Source: Verrucomicrobiota bacterium | Lineage (GTDB): Bacteria > Verrucomicrobiota > Verrucomicrobiia > Limisphaerales > UBA8199 | Assembly (NCBI GenBank): GCA_012517205.1 | Contig: JAAYVL010000110.1 | Coordinates: 1 to 55,378, forward strand | Direction of reading: 5' to 3' | Length of the DNA: 55,378 nucleotides | In this document: in pieces, positions 25,902-34,988 of the stretch | Layout of the letters: every line of letters starts with the position of its first letter | Position numbering within the stretch: position 1 is the first letter of the stretch | Made by a program: the position numbers and the translations under genes | Notes under the pieces: generated by a model | Databases searched by the model: none | Told to the model about the DNA's origin: nothing | The model's input: the letters and a program-made list of their open reading frames with translations, nothing else

Positions 25902-27155
25902 ATGAAACCAATCCAGAAAGCATCCGTTTGTGGGCTTGGCAAACTTGGCGCTTGCATCGCGGCGACCCTGGCCCAGCGCGGGTTCGAGGTCGTGGGCATT
26001 GACATTGACCCGGAAAAGGTGGCCCGGATCAACGCGGGCCAGCCCCCGGTCGAGGAACCCCTCCTGGCGGAGACCATCACCGCCGGCCGGGCCCGGCTCC
26101 GCGCCACCCAGGACTACCGCGAGGCGGTCGCCACCGACGTGACTTTCTTCATCCCCCCCTCTCCGAGTCTGCCGGATGGCAGCTTCTCCAACGAGTTCCT
26201 GCTGCGCGCAATGCAGCCCATCGCCGCCGCCGTGCGCGCGCAAGGCAAGTCCGGCCACCTGTTTGTCTGCAGTTCGACCACCACTCCCGGCGCGGTGGAC
26301 ACGGTCCTCATCCCGATGCTCGAGCGCGAGACCGGCGGGGTGTGCGGCCGGGATTTCGGTGTGTGCTACAATCCCGAGTTCATAGCCCTGGGCAACGTCG
26401 TGAAAGGCCTGCTCGAGCCGGACCTGGTGTTGATCGGCGAATCCGATCCCCAGAGCGGCGCGGTGCTCGAGGCCCTGTACCGGCGGTACAACCAGAACCA
26501 GCCCAACATCGCCCGCATGTCCATCATCAGCGCCGAGCTGACCAAAATCTCCCTTAACAGCTACGTGACGATGAAGATCAGCTTCACCAACCAGTTGCGC
26601 ATGATTGCCGAGCAGTTTCCCAAGGCGAACATCCATCAAATCCTCGATGCCATTGGCAGCGACAGCCGCGTGGGCCGCAAATACCTGCGCGCGGGCCTGA
26701 GCTATGGCGGGCCCTGCTTCCCGCGCGACAACCGGCTGCTGGCCTACACCGCCCGGCAGTTGAACCTGGACGCGCCGCTGGCCGAGGCCGCGGACAAGGT
26801 GAATCACCGCGCCAACGCGGATTTGTTCGAGCGCGTTTGCCGGCTGGTGAGCAAGACGGACACCGTCGCCGTGCTCGGGCTGACCTACAAGCCGGATACT
26901 TACATCACCGAGGAGGCCGCGGGCCTGTTTCTGGCGCAGCAGCTTAAGCGCAACGGCTACAAGGTTGTGGTGCACGACTACGGCGCCCGGCCGGAGATTG
27001 AGCCGAGCGTGATCGAGTTTGAACACCTGGCCGACCCGGCAACGCTCGCCCAGCGCGCCGACATCAAGCTGGCCGTGATCTGCTGTCCCTGGCCCCAGTA
27101 CCGCTCCGTGAAGTTTGCCCCCGCGACCCAGGTCCTGTCGCCCTGGAAGCTCTGA
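25902..27155 (+). CDS. UDP-glucose/GDP-mannose family nucleotide-sugar dehydrogenase
   Basis: A 417-aa NAD-dependent dehydrogenase. It begins with a Rossmann fold (ASVCGLGKLGACIAATLAQR, then EVVGIDIDPEKVARIN), followed by a central helical dimerisation domain and a C-terminal UDP-binding domain (VAVLGLTYKPDTYITEEAAG). The catalytic cysteine is in LSYGGPCFPRDNRLL near residue 272. Enzymes of this family oxidise the C6 hydroxyl of a nucleotide sugar twice to give a uronic acid for capsule, LPS or exopolysaccharide. Which sugar is used cannot be told. It converges with the WecG/TagA/CpsF gene, 20 bp away. Confidence 0.92.
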   Translation: MKPIQKASVCGLGKLGACIAATLAQRGFEVVGIDIDPEKVARINAGQPPVEEPLLAETITAGRARLRATQDYREAVATDVTFFIPPSPSLPDGSFSNEFLLRAMQPIAAAVRAQGKSGHLFVCSSTTTPGAVDTVLIPMLERETGGVCGRDFGVCYNPEFIALGNVVKGLLEPDLVLIGESDPQSGAVLEALYRRYNQNQPNIARMSIISAELTKISLNSYVTMKISFTNQLRMIAEQFPKANIHQILDAIGSDSRVGRKYLRAGLSYGGPCFPRDNRLLAYTARQLNLDAPLAEAADKVNHRANADLFERVCRLVSKTDTVAVLGLTYKPDTYITEEAAGLFLAQQLKRNGYKVVVHDYGARPEIEPSVIEFEHLADPATLAQRADIKLAVICCPWPQYRSVKFAPATQVLSPWKL

Positions 27156-27175
27156 TCCGCGGGCGGGGAACGGCG

Positions 27176-27985
27176 CTAATCGAGCGAATACCTCCGGAGG
27201 CGGGTCACCTGGCCCAGCGCGCGCAGGATAAACAGCGGGTTGTTCTTGAGGTAGCGCTTCCAGAGCCGGCCCGGGTCGCTGCCCAGGCGGAACAGCCACT
27301 CCAAACCGCTGCGCTGCATCCAGCGCGGCGCCTGCCGCATCCGGCCGGCGTGAAAATCAAAGGCCGCGCCCACGCCGAAGAACAGCGTCGCCTCGAGCCG
27401 CTGCCAGTATTGCGCCATGAACTTCTCCTGTTTCGGCGTGCTCAGCCCCACCCAAAAGATGTCCGGCCGCAGCTTGCCCACGAGGTCCTGCAGTTGCTGC
27501 TCTTCGGCCGGGTTCAGCGGCCGGAACGGGGGCGTGTAGGTGCCGGCGATCTGCAGGCCCGGAAACCGCTGCTCCAGCCGCGCCTTGAGCGTGTCGGCCA
27601 CGCCCGGCGCGCCGCCGTAAAGAAAATGCGTGTAGCCCCGCGTCCGCGTGAACTCGCAAACCCGCAGCATCAAGTCCGGCCCATAAACCCGCCGCATCTG
27701 CCGGAATCCCTGCCAGCGGCCCATCCAGACCGTCGGCATGCCGTCGGGCGTCGTCAGAAACGCACGGTTCAAAATCGTCCGGAAGGCGGGGTCGGCCTGG
27801 GCTTCGCTTACGCCATGCACCCCCGTCACGCATACATACCCCTTGGTTTTCCGCGCCAGGGCCTCGGCGATCGCCGCCACGGCCGTATCCAGGTTGATCG
27901 CGCTGATGCCCACTCCCAGAACATTGGCGCGGCCGGCTTTGACTTGATTTTCAGGGCTTTGCAACGGCAGGCAAAATAGGCTCAC
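27176..27985 (-). CDS. WecG/TagA/CpsF family glycosyltransferase
   Basis: A protein of about 269 aa. The recognisable family begins at RANVLGVGISAINLDTAVAA and includes TPDGMPTVWMGRW, YGPDLMLRVCEFTRTRGYTH, FLYGGAPGVADTLKARLE and GLSTPKQEKFMAQYW, diagnostic for GT26 enzymes that add N-acetylmannosamine-type sugars to a lipid carrier. The C-terminus is basic (LWKRYLKNNPLFILRAL), typical of membrane association. The long upstream open frame runs into the preceding gene and looks non-coding, so a GTG start at 27985 (or TTG at 27964) is chosen. It should work at the cytoplasmic face of the inner membrane in surface polysaccharide assembly. Confidence 0.88.
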   Translation of the reverse strand: MSLFCLPLQSPENQVKAGRANVLGVGISAINLDTAVAAIAEALARKTKGYVCVTGVHGVSEAQADPAFRTILNRAFLTTPDGMPTVWMGRWQGFRQMRRVYGPDLMLRVCEFTRTRGYTHFLYGGAPGVADTLKARLEQRFPGLQIAGTYTPPFRPLNPAEEQQLQDLVGKLRPDIFWVGLSTPKQEKFMAQYWQRLEATLFFGVGAAFDFHAGRMRQAPRWMQRSGLEWLFRLGSDPGRLWKRYLKNNPLFILRALGQVTRLRRYSLD

Positions 27986-28049
27986 TCCGAACGCCGCGTC
28001 AACCCCGGGCGCGGGAGTCCAAATGCGCGGACGCCTCCGCGGCCCGGTC

Positions 28050-29609
28050 TCAATCCGGCTCGGGAGGATGCTGCGCGAGGTAAGCCCGCCACAAATCCAG
28101 GGCCACGTAAAGTTCGAGGAAAACCTGCGGGCGCAGCGCGTAATAACCGGCCATGACGTGGGTTTGCCGCTCATCCAGGCCCGCGTGGAATGACGCGGAA
28201 ACAATCATCACCGGCGCGTCCGGCGGGGGTGCCAGGTGGTCCCACCAGCCAACCCGCTTGAGATTGCGCAGATACCAGGGCAACGGCCAGTAGTCGTCTT
28301 CCGCGGCCATCACCTTCACCGGCATTTGCCGCCCCTGCGGATGCGCCCGCGCGAGCGCCTCGACCTGGCGGACCAGCCGCAGCAGGTCAGGCGAGGTTTG
28401 CGCATAGACATAAGGGTTGCGCCGGTCGGCGGCATACTCCCCATTGGCCCGGACGGCCTGCCACGCCAGATGCCCCGCCCCCGCCAGCAGCAAAAGCGTG
28501 ACCACCATGCGCCCCGCCCGGCGCCGGGCCCGGCCCGCCAGCCAGGCGGCGCCGACGCCCGCCAGCAAAATCATGCCGTGCCAGAAGCCCAGCAGGCACC
28601 ACGGGGTCTTGTAGGAGATCACGCCGTAAGCGGCCATGAGCGCGAAAGCATAGAAGGCCAGGAATCGCACAAACCCGGCGTTGGCATCCCCCAGGCCCCG
28701 GCGCACAAAAGCGGCGCGGGCGCCCGCCACCGCCAGCGCCAGGATCAAAGCCTCGCTCCACACCGGCCCCAGCGCGGCCTGAAAGAACAACAGCCGATGC
28801 AGATAAAAACTCCACGGGTGGACGTGCGGCGAAGCCCCGCCGGCGCGGGCGAGCCAGGGCAAATAGGTGCGCACGGAATCGAGCAGCCCGGCGGCGTTCG
28901 TAAAGAAGGAGGAAAACAGCAGCAGCGCCACCAGCAGCCAGGCGCCCGCCGCGGCGGCCGCATGGCTGAGCTGGATTCCCCCGGGCCTGGCCGGCGGGGC
29001 GGCGCTGGCATCCAGCCAGCGGTTCCAGAGCTGATTCAGCCCCAACGCCAGCGCGGCGGCCGCCAGCGCGATGACAAAAGTCTCCTTGGTCGCGTGCATG
29101 GCGCCCACCGCGGCGCCCGCGAGCAGCAGCCAGCCCATTCGGCGGCGGCGCCAATAGCGCCACCCGGCGGCCAGCGCCAGGAAGGTGAAAAAGACCAGCA
29201 GTACCTCGTGAATATAATACCGGCTGTAGAAAACAACCGCCGGGGAAACCGCGGTCCACAGCGCGGCCCAAACCACGGCGCGCCGTCCCAGCCCATCCGC
29301 AATCAGCGGCAGCAGCAGCAACAGCCCGACGCCAAAAAGGACGGGGGTAAACCGCAGCCGCCTCTCCGTGAAGGAATCCTCGTCCGGCGGCGCGCCGGTA
29401 AGGCGGCTGACCGCCAGGGTGGCATAGTAAAGCGAGGGCCCGTGATGCTCATTCGGGTCATACCGATAACCCTGGCCCGACCAAAGCCGCCCGAACTTGA
29501 CGCCGTTGACGGCCTCGTCGTTGTGCAGGGGACGCCGGCCCAGGTCAAGGCTCCACAGGGCCAGCACCAGCGCGGCCAGCAGCGCAATCAACGGCCCCGG
29601 GCCCCGCAT
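28050..29609 (-). CDS. Agl23-like (TIGR03663) polytopic membrane protein, GT39/GT83-like
   Basis: A 519-aa membrane protein. ATG at 29609 is preceded by a purine run GAGGGAGGGAG and followed by an uncleaved first TM helix (LIALLAALVLALWSLDLG). The first periplasmic loop has RRPLHNDEAVNGVKFG and YDPNEHHGPSLYY, an acidic motif placed as in lipid-dependent GT-C glycosyltransferases, where an aspartate or glutamate is catalytic. About ten TM helices follow, then a soluble C-terminal domain (about 400-519). The arrangement matches TIGR03663, named flippase activity-associated protein Agl23 in archaea. It lies 64 bp upstream of the WecG-like gene in the same direction. Confidence 0.85.
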   Translation of the reverse strand: MRGPGPLIALLAALVLALWSLDLGRRPLHNDEAVNGVKFGRLWSGQGYRYDPNEHHGPSLYYATLAVSRLTGAPPDEDSFTERRLRFTPVLFGVGLLLLLPLIADGLGRRAVVWAALWTAVSPAVVFYSRYYIHEVLLVFFTFLALAAGWRYWRRRRMGWLLLAGAAVGAMHATKETFVIALAAAALALGLNQLWNRWLDASAAPPARPGGIQLSHAAAAAGAWLLVALLLFSSFFTNAAGLLDSVRTYLPWLARAGGASPHVHPWSFYLHRLLFFQAALGPVWSEALILALAVAGARAAFVRRGLGDANAGFVRFLAFYAFALMAAYGVISYKTPWCLLGFWHGMILLAGVGAAWLAGRARRRAGRMVVTLLLLAGAGHLAWQAVRANGEYAADRRNPYVYAQTSPDLLRLVRQVEALARAHPQGRQMPVKVMAAEDDYWPLPWYLRNLKRVGWWDHLAPPPDAPVMIVSASFHAGLDERQTHVMAGYYALRPQVFLELYVALDLWRAYLAQHPPEPD

Positions 29610-29817
29610 CCGCTCCCTCCCTCGACAACCTCCCGGAACCGTGCCGACCCGCGCCCCCGGCCCAGGGGAGCCGGATGGGCGCCGGAGCATGCGCCCCGGC
29701 CGTCAGCCGGGGGCGGGGCGGCCAGCCGCGCGCCGGTTCGCCCCGCGCGAATTCGCCCACGGGCTCGCCGAACTCGGATTTCGCGGGTCATGCGCGCCCT
29801 CCGCGGGCCGCCGCCGC

Positions 29818-30543
29818 TTACTTGGCGGGACGGCCGTAAACCTCCACTTCGGTGTACTCGTTGAGGGCGCTTTCCGTGCTGCCCTTGGAGTAGAAACGAA
29901 TATAGCGGGCCTTGACGCCCTTGGCGTCAATGAGCTTGCCTTCGTGGGTCTCGAAATACTCGCGCTGCGTGCCCACGCCCAGGCCGGAGCTGTTATCCGC
30001 GTCATTATTGAAAACCGTGCGCACGTTTTCGATGAAGTCCGCGTCATCGGCCACCTGCACAATCACGTCGCGATACACCTTGGCCATGTTATGCGCATGC
30101 CAGATCACCACCGCAAAGATTTCCTGGGGGCTGCCCAGATCCATTTGCACCCATTGCGTGCCTTTGCGCAGGAAGATAATGCTTTGGTCGGAGGCATCCT
30201 TGTCGCCGTCGGTAATCCGGGCCAGGATGTCGCTGGTGGCGTTCTTGTCGCTGCTCGTCAGCTTGCTGCCCGGCGCAAGGTTCTTCAGCCCGGGGGGCAC
30301 CATCATCGGCGGGCGGGGTTTGTCGGACAACGGCTCGACGTTGGGGCCCACGTCCACGTCCTTGGGCGTCCCCTTGAAGGCGGGCGCCGGCAACTTCAGC
30401 GCCAGCGGCTCCAGGTTCGCGTTGTCCGCCGCCTGGGAAGGCGTCACGGACAGGTTCAGGACGGCGATGGCCAGGCCAGACAGCAACGACAGCGCCATCG
30501 TCCGTCGCAGCCAGGTGCGAGTGGTATTCATGTTATTCGTCAT
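29818..30543 (-). CDS. Secreted discoidin (F5/8 type C)-like protein
   Basis: A 241-aa exported protein. The signal peptide is clear (TMALSLLSGLAIAVLNLS, cleavage after PSQA). The mature part carries a galactose-binding-like beta-sandwich from about residue 95: SDILARITDGDKDASD, WVQMDLGSPQEIFAVVIWH, ARYIRFYSKGSTESALNEYT and EVEVYGRP. This matches the F5/8 C fold, in which the order ITDGD, WVQIDLG, ARYIRF is diagnostic. It may bind a carbohydrate or surface component. No enzymatic domain is present. The start could also be the ATG at 30531. Confidence 0.8.
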   Translation of the reverse strand: MTNNMNTTRTWLRRTMALSLLSGLAIAVLNLSVTPSQAADNANLEPLALKLPAPAFKGTPKDVDVGPNVEPLSDKPRPPMMVPPGLKNLAPGSKLTSSDKNATSDILARITDGDKDASDQSIIFLRKGTQWVQMDLGSPQEIFAVVIWHAHNMAKVYRDVIVQVADDADFIENVRTVFNNDADNSSGLGVGTQREYFETHEGKLIDAKGVKARYIRFYSKGSTESALNEYTEVEVYGRPAK

Positions 30544-30751
30544 TTTCCAATAGTTAAACCCAACCGGCGCCGGGCGACAAGCCCGATTGCCGGGGGGTCA
30601 CAGAAACAGACGAAGATGGCGTCCCGTTTATTCGACCTCCCGGACGCCCACCGCCCCCCAAACCCGCCGCCCGGCCACTTTTGTCCTTGATCATGGCCGC
30701 GCGCGCCGGTTACTTGGTCGGACATGCTAGCCCAGACATTTCACACCTGCA
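30544..30751. other. Intergenic region upstream of the discoidin-like gene
   Basis: Together with the inverted repeat and the bases to 30943, this forms a 400-bp gap between divergent genes. No clear promoter boxes were found in this GC-rich part. Confidence 0.3.
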
Positions 30752-30827
30752 AGGCTGGAGCGCGGGCATCTTGCCCGCTTACAGCCTCCCAACGGGCTAA
30801 GCGGGCAAGATGCCCGCGCTCCGGCCT
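30752..30827. repeat. Inverted repeat with GCGGGCATCTTGCCCGC core
   Basis: Perfect 25-bp arms at 30757-30781 and 30798-30822, extended by a G-T pair and four further pairs to 30752 and 30827, around a 16-bp centre. Each arm itself is internally near-palindromic (GCGGGCA-TCT-TGCCCGC), so the element can fold as a long hairpin or as a cross. It sits in the divergent gap upstream of hisC. It looks like a REP/MITE-type dispersed element; only one copy is in the window. Confidence 0.85.
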
Positions 30828-30943
30828 GCGGGTATTTCGTGCGGGGCGTGAAATATCCCGGCTAGTAGAAAGGCAATCCGCGCCCCGGCCGCCCCGGCAT
30901 GGCGATGGGCGGGCGCGGGACTGAAACCCGAAAGCCAGGAATT

Positions 30944-32065
30944 ATGGTGACGCTTCCTTACCCCACCAACCCGAACCTGCAGGCGGTGCCGGTGTATCAG
31001 CCCGGCCGCCCCATCGAAGAGGTCGCCCGCGAGCTGGGCCTGCCCGCCGATGACATCGTCAAGCTGGCCTCCAACGAGAACCCCCTCGGCCCCTCGCGGC
31101 GGGCCGTGGCCGCCATGCGCAAAGCGCTGGCCCAGGCGCATCTCTACCCGGATGGCAACGCCCATTACCTGAAGCAAAAGCTCGCCGCCCGGCTCGGCGT
31201 CACCCCGGCCCACCTGATCCTGGGCAACGGCTCCAACGAGGTGATCGAGTTCCTCGGGCACGCGCTCATTGCGCCGGGAACCGAGGTGGTCATGGCCCAA
31301 TACAGCTTCGCGGTCTATGCCATCGTCACCGCCCTGTTCGGCGGCCAGCTCGTCGTTGTCCCCGCCCGGAACTACGGCCACGACCTGGACGCCATGCGGG
31401 CGGCGATCACCCCCCGGACCCGGCTCGTGTTCGTCGCCAACCCCAACAACCCGACCGGCACCTGCGTCGCCGCCGCCGACCTGGCGCGGTTCGTCGCCGC
31501 GGTGCCCGAGAACGTCGTCATCGCCCTCGACGAGGCCTACTTCGAGTTCCTGGACCAGCCCCTGGACCTGACGCCGGAAATCCGCGCGGGCCGCAAGCCC
31601 AACCTGATCCTGATGCGGACTTTCTCCAAGATCTACGGGCTGGCCGGCGCGCGGATCGGCTATGGCATCGCGCATCCCGCCCTGATTGCCGAGCTGGAGA
31701 AAATCCGCCAGCCCTTCAACATCAACGCCATCGCCCAGGCCGGCGCCCTGGCCGCGCTCGACGACGCGGCGCACGCCCAAAAAACCCGCCGCCTGAACGC
31801 GCGCGGGCTCAGGTTCTACGCGCGCGCTTTCCGCCGGCTGGGGCTGGAATACATCCCCTCCGCCGCCAACTTCATCCTGGTCCGCGTCGGCGACGGCCAG
31901 CGGGTCTTCCACGAAATGCAGCAACTGGGCGTCATCACGCGGCCGATGGGCGGCTACCAGTTGCCCGCGTGGATTCGCATCTCCATCGGCACGCCCCGGG
32001 AAAACAAACACTGCCTGGCCGCCCTCCAGACCGCCCTGGCCCGGACGGCGGCGGCGCCCGCCTGA
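30944..32065 (+). CDS. hisC: Histidinol-phosphate aminotransferase
   Basis: A 373-aa class I/II PLP aminotransferase. VKLASNENPLGPSRRAVAAM at residues about 35-55 is the HisC signature. It continues with YPDGNAHYLK, FVANPNNPTGT, IALDEAYFEF and TFSKIYGLAGARIGYG, where the Lys forms the PLP Schiff base. It converts imidazole-acetol phosphate and glutamate to histidinol phosphate in histidine synthesis, and homologues can also serve tyrosine and phenylalanine. The ATG at 30944 has AGGA four bases before it; an upstream ATG at 30899 would add an unconserved extension. argA follows 20 bp later. Other his genes are not in the window. Confidence 0.92.
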   Translation: MVTLPYPTNPNLQAVPVYQPGRPIEEVARELGLPADDIVKLASNENPLGPSRRAVAAMRKALAQAHLYPDGNAHYLKQKLAARLGVTPAHLILGNGSNEVIEFLGHALIAPGTEVVMAQYSFAVYAIVTALFGGQLVVVPARNYGHDLDAMRAAITPRTRLVFVANPNNPTGTCVAAADLARFVAAVPENVVIALDEAYFEFLDQPLDLTPEIRAGRKPNLILMRTFSKIYGLAGARIGYGIAHPALIAELEKIRQPFNINAIAQAGALAALDDAAHAQKTRRLNARGLRFYARAFRRLGLEYIPSAANFILVRVGDGQRVFHEMQQLGVITRPMGGYQLPAWIRISIGTPRENKHCLAALQTALARTAAAPA

Positions 32066-32085
32066 GCCCTTTCCCCTGAGCTAAC

Positions 32086-33366
32086 GTGAAACTCACCGAC
32101 CTGCGGGGCATTCTCCGCTACATCCCGCAATTCCGCGACAAGACGTTCATCATCAACGTGGACGGCGCGATCGTCACCGACGAGAACTTCACCAACCTCC
32201 TCGTGGATATTGCCGTCCTGCGCTCCCTGAACATCCACGTCGTGCTCGTGCATGGCGCCTCCGCCCAGATTCGCGCGCTGGCCCGCGAAACCGGCCGCGC
32301 CCCCTCGAACCTTGACGGAACCGGCATCACCGACGAAGCCACGCTCCAGCTCGCGCTCACCGCCGCCAACCGGCTCACGCACGAAATCCTCGAGGGCCTG
32401 GCCGCCAACGACCTCCGCGCCGCCTGCACCAACGCCGTCATCGCCCACCCCGCCGGCATCCTGCACGGGGTGGACCAGCTTTTCACCGGCAAGGTCGAGC
32501 GCGTGGACACCGAGCTGCTCCAGCGGCTCCTCGCCCAGGGCATCATCCCCATCCTCCCCCCCCTGGGCTTCGACGGCGAAGGCAAGACCTACCGCGTCAA
32601 TTCCGATGGCGTCGCGCTGGCCGCCGCCGAGGCGCTCAAGGCCGCCAAGCTCATGTTCATCACCGCCCATGACGGCATCCGGGTCGGCGAACGCATCATC
32701 CGCCAGATGCCCCTGGCCGACCTCGAGTCGGTCCTGACGCTCCAGCGGCAGGCCATCCCCCCCGACCTGCTTTCCAAGGCCATTCACGCCGCCGCCGCCT
32801 GCAAAGCCGGGGTGCCGCGCGTCCACGTCATCAACGGCTCCCTGCCGGAAGGCCTGCTGGCCGAAGTCTTCACCAACGAGGGCGTCGGCACGCTCATCTA
32901 CGGCAACGAGTTCCAGCAAATCCGCCGCGCCCTGAAAAAGGACATCCGCAGCATCCTCAACCTGACCCGCGGCTCCGTGGAAAGCGAGGAACTGGTCAAG
33001 CGCACCCGGCCCGCCATCGAAAAACAACTCGCCGACTACTACATCTTCGAAATTGATAAAAACCCCGTCGCCTGCGTCGCCCTGCATACCTGGCCCGAAC
33101 TGGGCAAAGGTGAACTGGCCTGCCTCTACGTCAGCTCCGCCCACGAGAACCAGGGCATCGGCCGCAAGCTCGTCCAGTTTGTGGAAAACAAAGCCCGCGA
33201 GCTGGGCCTCCAGGAACTCATTGCGCTCTCCACGCAAGCCTTTACCTGGTTCCAGTCCAAAGGCGGCTTCGCCGAAGGCACCCCCGACGACCTGCCGCCC
33301 GCCCGGCGCGAGAAATACGACCAGAGCGGCCGCCACTCCAAAATCCTGCTCAAGAAGCTCAAATAA
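32086..33366 (+). CDS. argA: Amino-acid N-acetyltransferase (N-acetylglutamate synthase)
   Basis: A 426-aa two-domain enzyme with a GTG start. The N-terminal amino-acid-kinase-like domain (about 1-285) opens YIPQFRDKTFIINVDGAIV and has VVLVHGASAQIRALA, where the arginine feedback site would lie. The C-terminal GNAT domain (about 290-420) has ELACLYVSSAHENQGIGRKL, the acetyl-CoA pyrophosphate loop, and QAFTWFQSKGGFAEG. This matches classical ArgA, which makes N-acetylglutamate, the first step of arginine synthesis. It lies 20 bp after hisC and is likely co-transcribed, converging with the carboxypeptidase gene. Confidence 0.93.
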   Translation: MKLTDLRGILRYIPQFRDKTFIINVDGAIVTDENFTNLLVDIAVLRSLNIHVVLVHGASAQIRALARETGRAPSNLDGTGITDEATLQLALTAANRLTHEILEGLAANDLRAACTNAVIAHPAGILHGVDQLFTGKVERVDTELLQRLLAQGIIPILPPLGFDGEGKTYRVNSDGVALAAAEALKAAKLMFITAHDGIRVGERIIRQMPLADLESVLTLQRQAIPPDLLSKAIHAAAACKAGVPRVHVINGSLPEGLLAEVFTNEGVGTLIYGNEFQQIRRALKKDIRSILNLTRGSVESEELVKRTRPAIEKQLADYYIFEIDKNPVACVALHTWPELGKGELACLYVSSAHENQGIGRKLVQFVENKARELGLQELIALSTQAFTWFQSKGGFAEGTPDDLPPARREKYDQSGRHSKILLKKLK

Positions 33367-33396
33367 CCCGGGGCGCGCGCGCGGCCGCCGCCCGGG
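33367..33396. terminator. GC-rich dyad between convergent argA and dacB-like genes
   Basis: CCCGGG at both ends (33367-33372 and 33391-33396) flanks an almost pure GC stretch of alternating CG and GGCCG palindromes. Its placement exactly between two convergent stop codons (33366 and 33408) fits a bidirectional terminator, but neither side has a T-run. Confidence 0.25.
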
Positions 33397-33407
33397 CGCA
33401 CGGCGCT

Positions 33408-34988
33408 TCACTCGGTCGCGCGCCCGGTAAAGCCCGCCAGCATGGCCAGGATCACGTCCTGGTCGGCGCGCACGGAGGTCGCGCCCGCGTAGCGATTGAC
33501 CATGATGGAGAAGAGCAGGCGCTCGCCGGCCGCCGTGGTGACGTGGCCGGAGATCGAACTCGTCCAGCGCAGGGAGCCGGTTTTGGCGCGCACGTTGCCC
33601 GCCGCCGGCGTGCCTTTCATGCGGTTGCGCAGCGTGCCGTCCACGCCCGCGATCGGCAGCGCGTCCAGGTACGCCTGGCTCTCCGGATGGCGGTGCATGA
33701 ATTGCAGCAGGGTCACGGTGGCGCCGGGCGTGGTCAGGTTGTCCCGCGAAAGCCCGGAGCCTTCCTCAAAGAGAGTCTGGCCGGCCGGGATGCCGGCCTG
33801 CCCCAGAAACCGGTTCAACTCCCGGATGCCCAGGTCTTCCGAAGTCGCGCGGGCCGCGGTATTGGCCGTCCGCGATTGCTCCCCCACATGCGCCAGCAGC
33901 AGGTCGGTGTACAGATTCTGCGAGGGCTTCTGCACCTCGCGGGCCAGCTCCCGCATGGGCCGCGACGCCACCGCGCCCAACTCGACCTGCCGCCCGTAGT
34001 CCACCGGCCGGGCTTCCCGGTCCAGCCAGTTGACGCTGCGCGCCCGGCCCGCGACCGCAATGCCCCGGCGGATGAGGGCCTCGCGGAAAAACCCGGCGAA
34101 CAACCCGGCGGGGTTATGCACGGTGACCTCGTCAGTGTAGTTCGTGCCGTCCACCGGCATTTGGCCGGAGACGAAAATCAGGTTTTCGCAGAGCGGGTGA
34201 TAAAGATGGATGCTCCGTGCGGCGCCTTTGGCGACCGTGACGGCGCGGTTGCTGAACGTGAGCCAGGCCGTGGCGGGCTGCAGCGACAGCCGGCATGGCG
34301 CTCCCACGGCGGGCCCGGGCTGGACGCGGAGCCGCAGCGTGTTGTCGTTGATGGTGAGGGCGGAAATCTCCGCGCCATAGTAGTACTCCATGTCGTCCCA
34401 CATCCAGCCCGCGCCAAACGGCGGGCCGCGGAAGTAGCTCTCGTCGGCCACCACATCCCCGGTGATGCGTTTCACGCCGGCGTTGGTCAGCGCGTTCACC
34501 AGCGGATCCAGGGCCCGGTAGATGTCGCCGCCGTTCAAACGCTCATTGAAGCCCGGGTCACCGCGCCCATACACCACCAAATCGCCTGCGAGCGTGCCGG
34601 AGGAATCCGGCCGGGCCGCGGCGTAAAGGGAGGTCCGGATCCGGTAATCCCCCCCCAACCGGTCCAGCGCCAGCGCGACGGTGTAGAGCTTCGAGTTCGA
34701 GGCCGGGGTGAACAGCTTCCCCGCATTGTGCTCGAAAACCGTCGCGCCGCTTTCGAGCGCGACAATCTTGACGCCCCACAACGCGGCGGCAAACCGCGGC
34801 TGGGCCAGGTGATCCGTCAGCCGTTGCCGCAATTCAGCCAGCGTGGCCGGCGGCTTCAGTTCGGCGGTCTTTTGCGGTTGGGCGGGCGCGGAGAAAACGA
34901 GCGCCGCCGCGCCGAATACGCAAATAAGGGCGGCCAGACGCCGTTCGAATCCAGTAAAGACAGGGCACTTTAGTTGATTCATCCCCAT
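33408..34988 (-). CDS. dacB: D-alanyl-D-alanine carboxypeptidase/endopeptidase (PBP4, S13 family)
   Basis: A 526-aa exported penicillin-binding protein. The signal region is RRLAALICVFGAAALVFSAP. The three active-site boxes are present: SxxK as PASNSKLYTVALA near residue 96, the SxN-type box as GSGLSRDNLTTP, and KTG as RAKTGSLRWTSS near the C-terminus. The S13 family has a large insertion between the first two boxes, as here. These enzymes trim pentapeptide stems and cleave cross-links in periplasmic peptidoglycan. The longer frame to 35177 looks non-coding; the start is ATG at 34988 or 34982. A 9-bp palindrome lies 109 bp upstream. Confidence 0.92.
   Translation of the reverse strand: MGMNQLKCPVFTGFERRLAALICVFGAAALVFSAPAQPQKTAELKPPATLAELRQRLTDHLAQPRFAAALWGVKIVALESGATVFEHNAGKLFTPASNSKLYTVALALDRLGGDYRIRTSLYAAARPDSSGTLAGDLVVYGRGDPGFNERLNGGDIYRALDPLVNALTNAGVKRITGDVVADESYFRGPPFGAGWMWDDMEYYYGAEISALTINDNTLRLRVQPGPAVGAPCRLSLQPATAWLTFSNRAVTVAKGAARSIHLYHPLCENLIFVSGQMPVDGTNYTDEVTVHNPAGLFAGFFREALIRRGIAVAGRARSVNWLDREARPVDYGRQVELGAVASRPMRELAREVQKPSQNLYTDLLLAHVGEQSRTANTAARATSEDLGIRELNRFLGQAGIPAGQTLFEEGSGLSRDNLTTPGATVTLLQFMHRHPESQAYLDALPIAGVDGTLRNRMKGTPAAGNVRAKTGSLRWTSSISGHVTTAAGERLLFSIMVNRYAGATSVRADQDVILAMLAGFTGRATE

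Noticed and set aside
34935-34960. tRNA T-arm-like GTTCGAATCC
   Set aside because: It lies in the signal-peptide part of the carboxypeptidase gene and has no matching acceptor or anticodon stem.
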